64,000 nucleotides of DNA from Budvicia aquatica DSM 5075 = ATCC 35567 (GTDB lineage: Bacteria; Pseudomonadota; Gammaproteobacteria; Enterobacterales; Enterobacteriaceae), in NCBI RefSeq assembly GCF_000427805.1, contig NZ_ATYS01000009.1, positions 62,001 through 126,000 on the forward strand, written 5' to 3'. This document shows positions 60,736 through 64,000 of the stretch, piece after piece. Under the pieces are notes generated by a model that saw nothing but the letters and a program-made list of their open reading frames with translations, was not told the DNA's origin and made no database searches. The number at the start of each line of letters is the position of its first letter. Position 1 is the stretch's first letter. The translations under genes and the position numbers were made by a program.

Positions 60736-60772
60736 ATATAGTCCTTGCTACCTCGCGGGGACTATATTGTTT
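60736..60772 (+). terminator. terminator of the symporter gene
   Basis: ATATAGTCC (60736-60744) pairs with GGACTATAT (60759-60767), then TGTTTT. About 90 bases past the stop. Confidence 0.7.
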
Positions 60773-60875
60773 TAGCCTTGTTTAAAAATGCCTTTTCGGC
60801 AGAATCACACGACGAAAAAGTACCATAATCGCCTGCGCCTGTAATATATTCGTTGATATATAAGCAGGGGGCGAG

Positions 60876-61793
60876 ATGAATTATATTTTTTTATTTTTGG
60901 CAGCCGTCTTTTGGGGAGGCAATTATGTGGTGGGGCGGATTCTGGTTGAGGACACGAATCCCTTCTTGCTATCGGCGTTACGCTGGCTATTTACCGCCAT
61001 ACTGCTAACGATGATATACCATAAACAGCTACGCACTAACCTAACGCTTATCATCGGGAGTTTGAGAACAATTGCCTGCCTGTCTATTTTGGGACAGGTG
61101 TTATTTCCGTTAACGCTCTATATCGGGCTGCAATATACCACTTCACTTAATGCCGCTGTTTATATGTCAGCAACGCCCTGTGTCGTATTGGTAATTAACC
61201 GGCTGGTATTTAATGATAGCGTCACTAAAGCGAATATATTTGGGGTTATCATCAGTACCGTTGGCGTCCTTTACTTATTATTCAAAGGTAATTTTCTTGA
61301 TTTAGAACAGCTCGCCGACAATATTAATCAAGGCGATTTTTGGGCTATAGCTTCTGCCTTAAGCTGGGCGTTTTACTGTTCGTTTTTGCGAACCAAAGAT
61401 CGGCGTATCAGCGGCTATGCTTTCGTCACTTCATCGTCGATTATTGGGGCATTAATCTTAATACCTGCCGCTATTGGCTACTATTTAACGTTTGATATGC
61501 CGCCTTTGGTGGTTAACATTTCACAATTAGCGAATAACCCCAATTTTCTGCTTGGCCTGGCCTATCTGGTGGTTTTTCCGTCGTGGCTTTCTTACCTGTT
61601 TTGGCACAAAGGCATTATGGCCTTAGGCGCCACTCGGGGTGAAATTTTTACCCACGTCATTCCGCTGTCGGGTGGCATTATGAGCATTATATTTCTGGGT
61701 GCGCCGGTGAGCTATTATCACTTAGTCAGCGCCTTATTTATTCTGTGCGGGATTTATTTATGTTCGGTAAAACGGCCGCTACGATCGCGATAG
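60876..61793 (+). CDS. EamA/DMT-family permease
   Basis: 305 residues, ten membrane helices, two EamA repeats (FLAAVFWGGNYVVGRILVEDTNPFLLSALRWL; WAIASALSWAFYCSFLRTKDRR). Metabolite exporter of unknown cargo. GGGGGCGAG is just before the ATG. Stands alone between the symporter and the convergent allE operon. Confidence 0.85.
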   Translation: MNYIFLFLAAVFWGGNYVVGRILVEDTNPFLLSALRWLFTAILLTMIYHKQLRTNLTLIIGSLRTIACLSILGQVLFPLTLYIGLQYTTSLNAAVYMSATPCVVLVINRLVFNDSVTKANIFGVIISTVGVLYLLFKGNFLDLEQLADNINQGDFWAIASALSWAFYCSFLRTKDRRISGYAFVTSSSIIGALILIPAAIGYYLTFDMPPLVVNISQLANNPNFLLGLAYLVVFPSWLSYLFWHKGIMALGATRGEIFTHVIPLSGGIMSIIFLGAPVSYYHLVSALFILCGIYLCSVKRPLRSR

Positions 61794-61810
61794 CTTTATC
61801 TAAAGAAAAT

Positions 61811-61838
61811 AAAAACGGCCACCGTTAAGTGGCCGTTT
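61811..61838 (-). terminator. terminator of the allE operon
   Basis: AAACGGCCAC (61813-61822) pairs exactly with GTGGCCGTTT (61829-61838); minus strand continues with T. 29 bases past the allE stop. Also suits the convergent EamA gene. Confidence 0.85.
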
Positions 61839-61866
61839 GGCGTAAGGTTGCAGGGCGTTAGCTTAA

Positions 61867-62655
61867 TTACAGCTCGGCATCCCGGTTACAGTCTTTGGAA
61901 TATATATAGCTAAAAGGTTCATCGGTTCCTACCGCATATCCGGCCTGTAAACAGTAAGCGGCCATAAAGATATAGTCGCCTTTTTTAACCGGTATCCATT
62001 CATTATCTAGGTTGTACATACCTGCACCACTTAGAATATAGGCACCGTGCTCCTGAATATGGGTTTCGATATAACCATGGCTGGCGCCCGGCTCAAAGCT
62101 CAAAATATGCATATTCATATCAAAGCCCAAATGCTTAGGCAGGAAGTCTTGCAGAATAACGTTGCTCATGCCTTCATAATGGATTTTTTCCAGATTATTG
62201 GCATTACCTGAAACAACCTCAGCAGAATGACCGGCTAGCGGTGAGTACTTTCTCTTATACAGGAATAACTGACTATTTTTGTCGCCGTTATTATTCTTCA
62301 GGTACATCATGGTACCCGCCGGACAATAGAGATAACCGCCGGTGGATAGATCAAACGGCTGCTCTCCGGCAGAAGCCTTAATGTTGCCATCGATAACATA
62401 GACAAAGGTTTCAACGCCTTCAGCTCCGTAGCCTGCTTCATTACGACCGTTAGGCAACATAGTGACGATATAGTCGACAAAGGTCGCCCCCAGCTTGGGT
62501 GAGGACAGAATGGTGACATCACACTCTTCAAACCCGGGCACGATATTCTTCACTAAACCATCAGTTGGAATTAACGCATAGTTTTCACGTTTAATTACCG
62601 CTCGGGATGCCAACAGATCGCGCGGATAGCCCGTATTATTATTGAAATAACCCAT
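61867..62655 (-). CDS. allE: (S)-ureidoglycine aminohydrolase
   Basis: 262 residues (E. coli AllE/YlbA 261), bicupin, Mn2+-dependent. Start MGYFNNNTGYPRDLLASRAVIK at 62655 with AGGAG six bases upstream. GVETFVYVIDGNIKA, GGYLYCPAGTMMYLKN, GFDMNMHILSFEPGASHGYIETHIQEHGAYILSG and KGDYIFMAAYCLQAGY match throughout. Converts ureidoglycine to ureidoglycolate and ammonia in allantoin breakdown. Follows an MFS gene in the same operon (47 bases). Confidence 0.95.
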   Translation of the reverse strand: MGYFNNNTGYPRDLLASRAVIKRENYALIPTDGLVKNIVPGFEECDVTILSSPKLGATFVDYIVTMLPNGRNEAGYGAEGVETFVYVIDGNIKASAGEQPFDLSTGGYLYCPAGTMMYLKNNNGDKNSQLFLYKRKYSPLAGHSAEVVSGNANNLEKIHYEGMSNVILQDFLPKHLGFDMNMHILSFEPGASHGYIETHIQEHGAYILSGAGMYNLDNEWIPVKKGDYIFMAAYCLQAGYAVGTDEPFSYIYSKDCNRDAEL

Positions 62656-62702
62656 GTTCAACTCCTATAAGAAACAAATCTTGTTACTCAGTATTAATTA
62701 AA

Positions 62703-63953
62703 TTATTTACTCTTCTTCAGGTTAGAGAAGAAGAATACGGCGGTACCGACTACCAGAATAATGGCCGAAATATAGAAGCCCATCTGCTTTGAACCCAACT
62801 GATCTGAGATTACGCCGGTTAAGAACGGGGCGATAACCGATGAACTCATGCCAAAGAAGTTGAATACGCCGAAAGAGGTGCCGTATCCGGTTTTTGGTGC
62901 ATGGTCAGCGACATAAGAAATCAGAATTGGCTCAACGGCTAATTTACCTAGCAGTCCGTACAGAATCAGACCGATCAGTAAGATGGTTGAATTTGGTGCA
63001 ATAACGGTGACGATCAGCATCACTGCCGCACAGATCTCAAGGAAAATAATCAGACCGACTTTTCTGTCGCGGAATTTATCAGACATGCGGCTAAAGAACA
63101 GGGCACCCGGAATCGCAGAGAAAGCCACCAGGGCAGATGAGAAACCGATAGCGACGCCTTCAAAACCGCGTTCCTGCTGTAAGAAGGATGGTAACCAGGT
63201 AACCACCATATAGTAGCCGTAGCAGGTAGCGAAATAGATGATGTAGGCTGCGATCATCTTGGAGGTAAACAGGTTTGCTTTTCCTCCGGCGGTTACCGGT
63301 GAGTCAGGCATATTTGCACTGGTGGAAACTGCCGGTTTCTCTTCTTTTGGCGGAGTTTTGATCACAATGGCAAAAACTAACACCATCAGGAACAGTATTG
63401 CGGCAATCATATACAACATGATTTGCCAGTCCATCTTCAGGCTTTTTACAAAAAAGCTCGAAGCAATCAGACCAATACCCATACCAACGGCTGAACCGCT
63501 GTTGATAATCGCCGTTGCCAGACCGCGGCGTTCGGCAGGAATATTTTTTGATGACAGGGAATAGGCTGAACCATAGTAAGAACCACAACCGATACCCGCC
63601 ATCAGGCTACCTAAATATACCATCGACAGGCTAGAGGCATTACCAATCACTAATGCTGCCGCGGTGAATAACAGGAATCCGGGGATTAATACCACTTTTT
63701 GGCCAAATCTGTCGACCAGCATACCTGCCGGTATTTGCATACCGGTATAGGCAAAAAAGTAGAAGCTGGCTATCAGCCCCATTTCGGCATTGGATGTAAC
63801 GTTCAGAGAGGCTTGGATTTCTGGAAATATCGGAGTTAATACTGACCGATAGATCCAGATAGAGACCCAACCAAGGCAGAGAATAATAACGATCTTGTGC
63901 CAGTATTGGATACCACCACTTTTTACATTTTGATCTACGCTGTCCATTTGCAT
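62703..63953 (-). CDS. MFS transporter cotranscribed with allE
   Basis: 416 residues, 12 membrane helices. YRSVLTPIFPEIQASLNV, GMLVDRFGQKVVLIPG (motif A), GIGCGSYYGSAYSLSSKNIPAERRG, then the second half. Belongs to the OFA/sugar-acid branch. The link to allE and allS suggests uptake of allantoin, allantoate or a related ureide, as inference; E. coli uses an NCS1 carrier instead. Start 63953 or 63947. Confidence 0.85.
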   Translation of the reverse strand: MQMDSVDQNVKSGGIQYWHKIVIILCLGWVSIWIYRSVLTPIFPEIQASLNVTSNAEMGLIASFYFFAYTGMQIPAGMLVDRFGQKVVLIPGFLLFTAAALVIGNASSLSMVYLGSLMAGIGCGSYYGSAYSLSSKNIPAERRGLATAIINSGSAVGMGIGLIASSFFVKSLKMDWQIMLYMIAAILFLMVLVFAIVIKTPPKEEKPAVSTSANMPDSPVTAGGKANLFTSKMIAAYIIYFATCYGYYMVVTWLPSFLQQERGFEGVAIGFSSALVAFSAIPGALFFSRMSDKFRDRKVGLIIFLEICAAVMLIVTVIAPNSTILLIGLILYGLLGKLAVEPILISYVADHAPKTGYGTSFGVFNFFGMSSSVIAPFLTGVISDQLGSKQMGFYISAIILVVGTAVFFFSNLKKSK

Positions 63954-64000
63954 AATGTGAGTCTCTAGTTCTGATAGGCTAATTGATAAAGGGCCTGAGT

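Overview
The window reads as a chromosomal segment of an enteric gammaproteobacterium (Enterobacterales). The proteins align by eye with Escherichia coli counterparts over their full lengths: MaeA, YohJ/YohK, DmsABCD, RarD, SbcB, a complete hisLGDCBHAFI operon, YeeZ, ArtPIQM, NikR, YqhD, YccJ, AllS and AllE. Gene order and the AT-rich intergenic DNA differ from E. coli. A deeper enteric lineage such as Budviciaceae is possible, but that is a guess. No rRNA, tRNA, CRISPR array, insertion sequence, integrase or origin was recognised.

Layout. 0-5 kb: 5' part of the NAD malic enzyme gene maeA, the yohJK (LrgAB-type) pair and a PuuP-type putrescine importer preceded by an overlapping 69-codon leader ORF. 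5-10 kb: dmsABCD, with a perfect FNR box placed as in a class II promoter. 10-12.6 kb: rarD and sbcB. 12.6-19 kb: an accessory stretch of short exported proteins, including lipoproteins, a tandem paralog pair with a decayed copy between them, a CigR-like protein, several very small ORFs missed by length cut-offs, and three intrinsic terminators that may end small RNAs. 19-25.4 kb: a membrane diguanylate cyclase, a sugar-acid operon (MFS carrier, UxaA-type dehydratase, AraC regulator) and a DUF4274 protein. 25.4-31.3 kb: aldehyde metabolism (fghA, frmA, fucO) around a divergent MFS/LysR pair. 31.8-34.8 kb: an orphan TolC-like protein, a GNAT acetyltransferase and two small cytosolic proteins.

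34.9-42.3 kb is the histidine operon with promoter, six-His leader peptide and attenuator, followed by a DUF2207-like membrane protein and yeeZ. 45-48 kb is artPIQM (arginine ABC importer). 48-51.3 kb has a PAP2 phosphatase, nikR with a His-rich tail, yqhD and yccJ.

51.4-64 kb looks like a purine and allantoin catabolism region: an NCS2 purine permease, a diverged adenine-deaminase paralog and a canonical adenine deaminase in one direction, with two PurR-like boxes over the predicted promoter; then a VanW-domain protein, allS, a dicarboxylate-type symporter preceded by three micro-ORFs, an EamA exporter, and an operon of an MFS carrier with allE that probably continues past the right edge.

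Most noteworthy: the deaminase paralog that keeps only part of the active site, the tandem PurR boxes with a hairpin in the same leader, the overlapping structured leader ORF of the putrescine importer, the small-exported-protein region with its decayed duplicate and candidate small RNAs, and the micro-ORF chain before the symporter.
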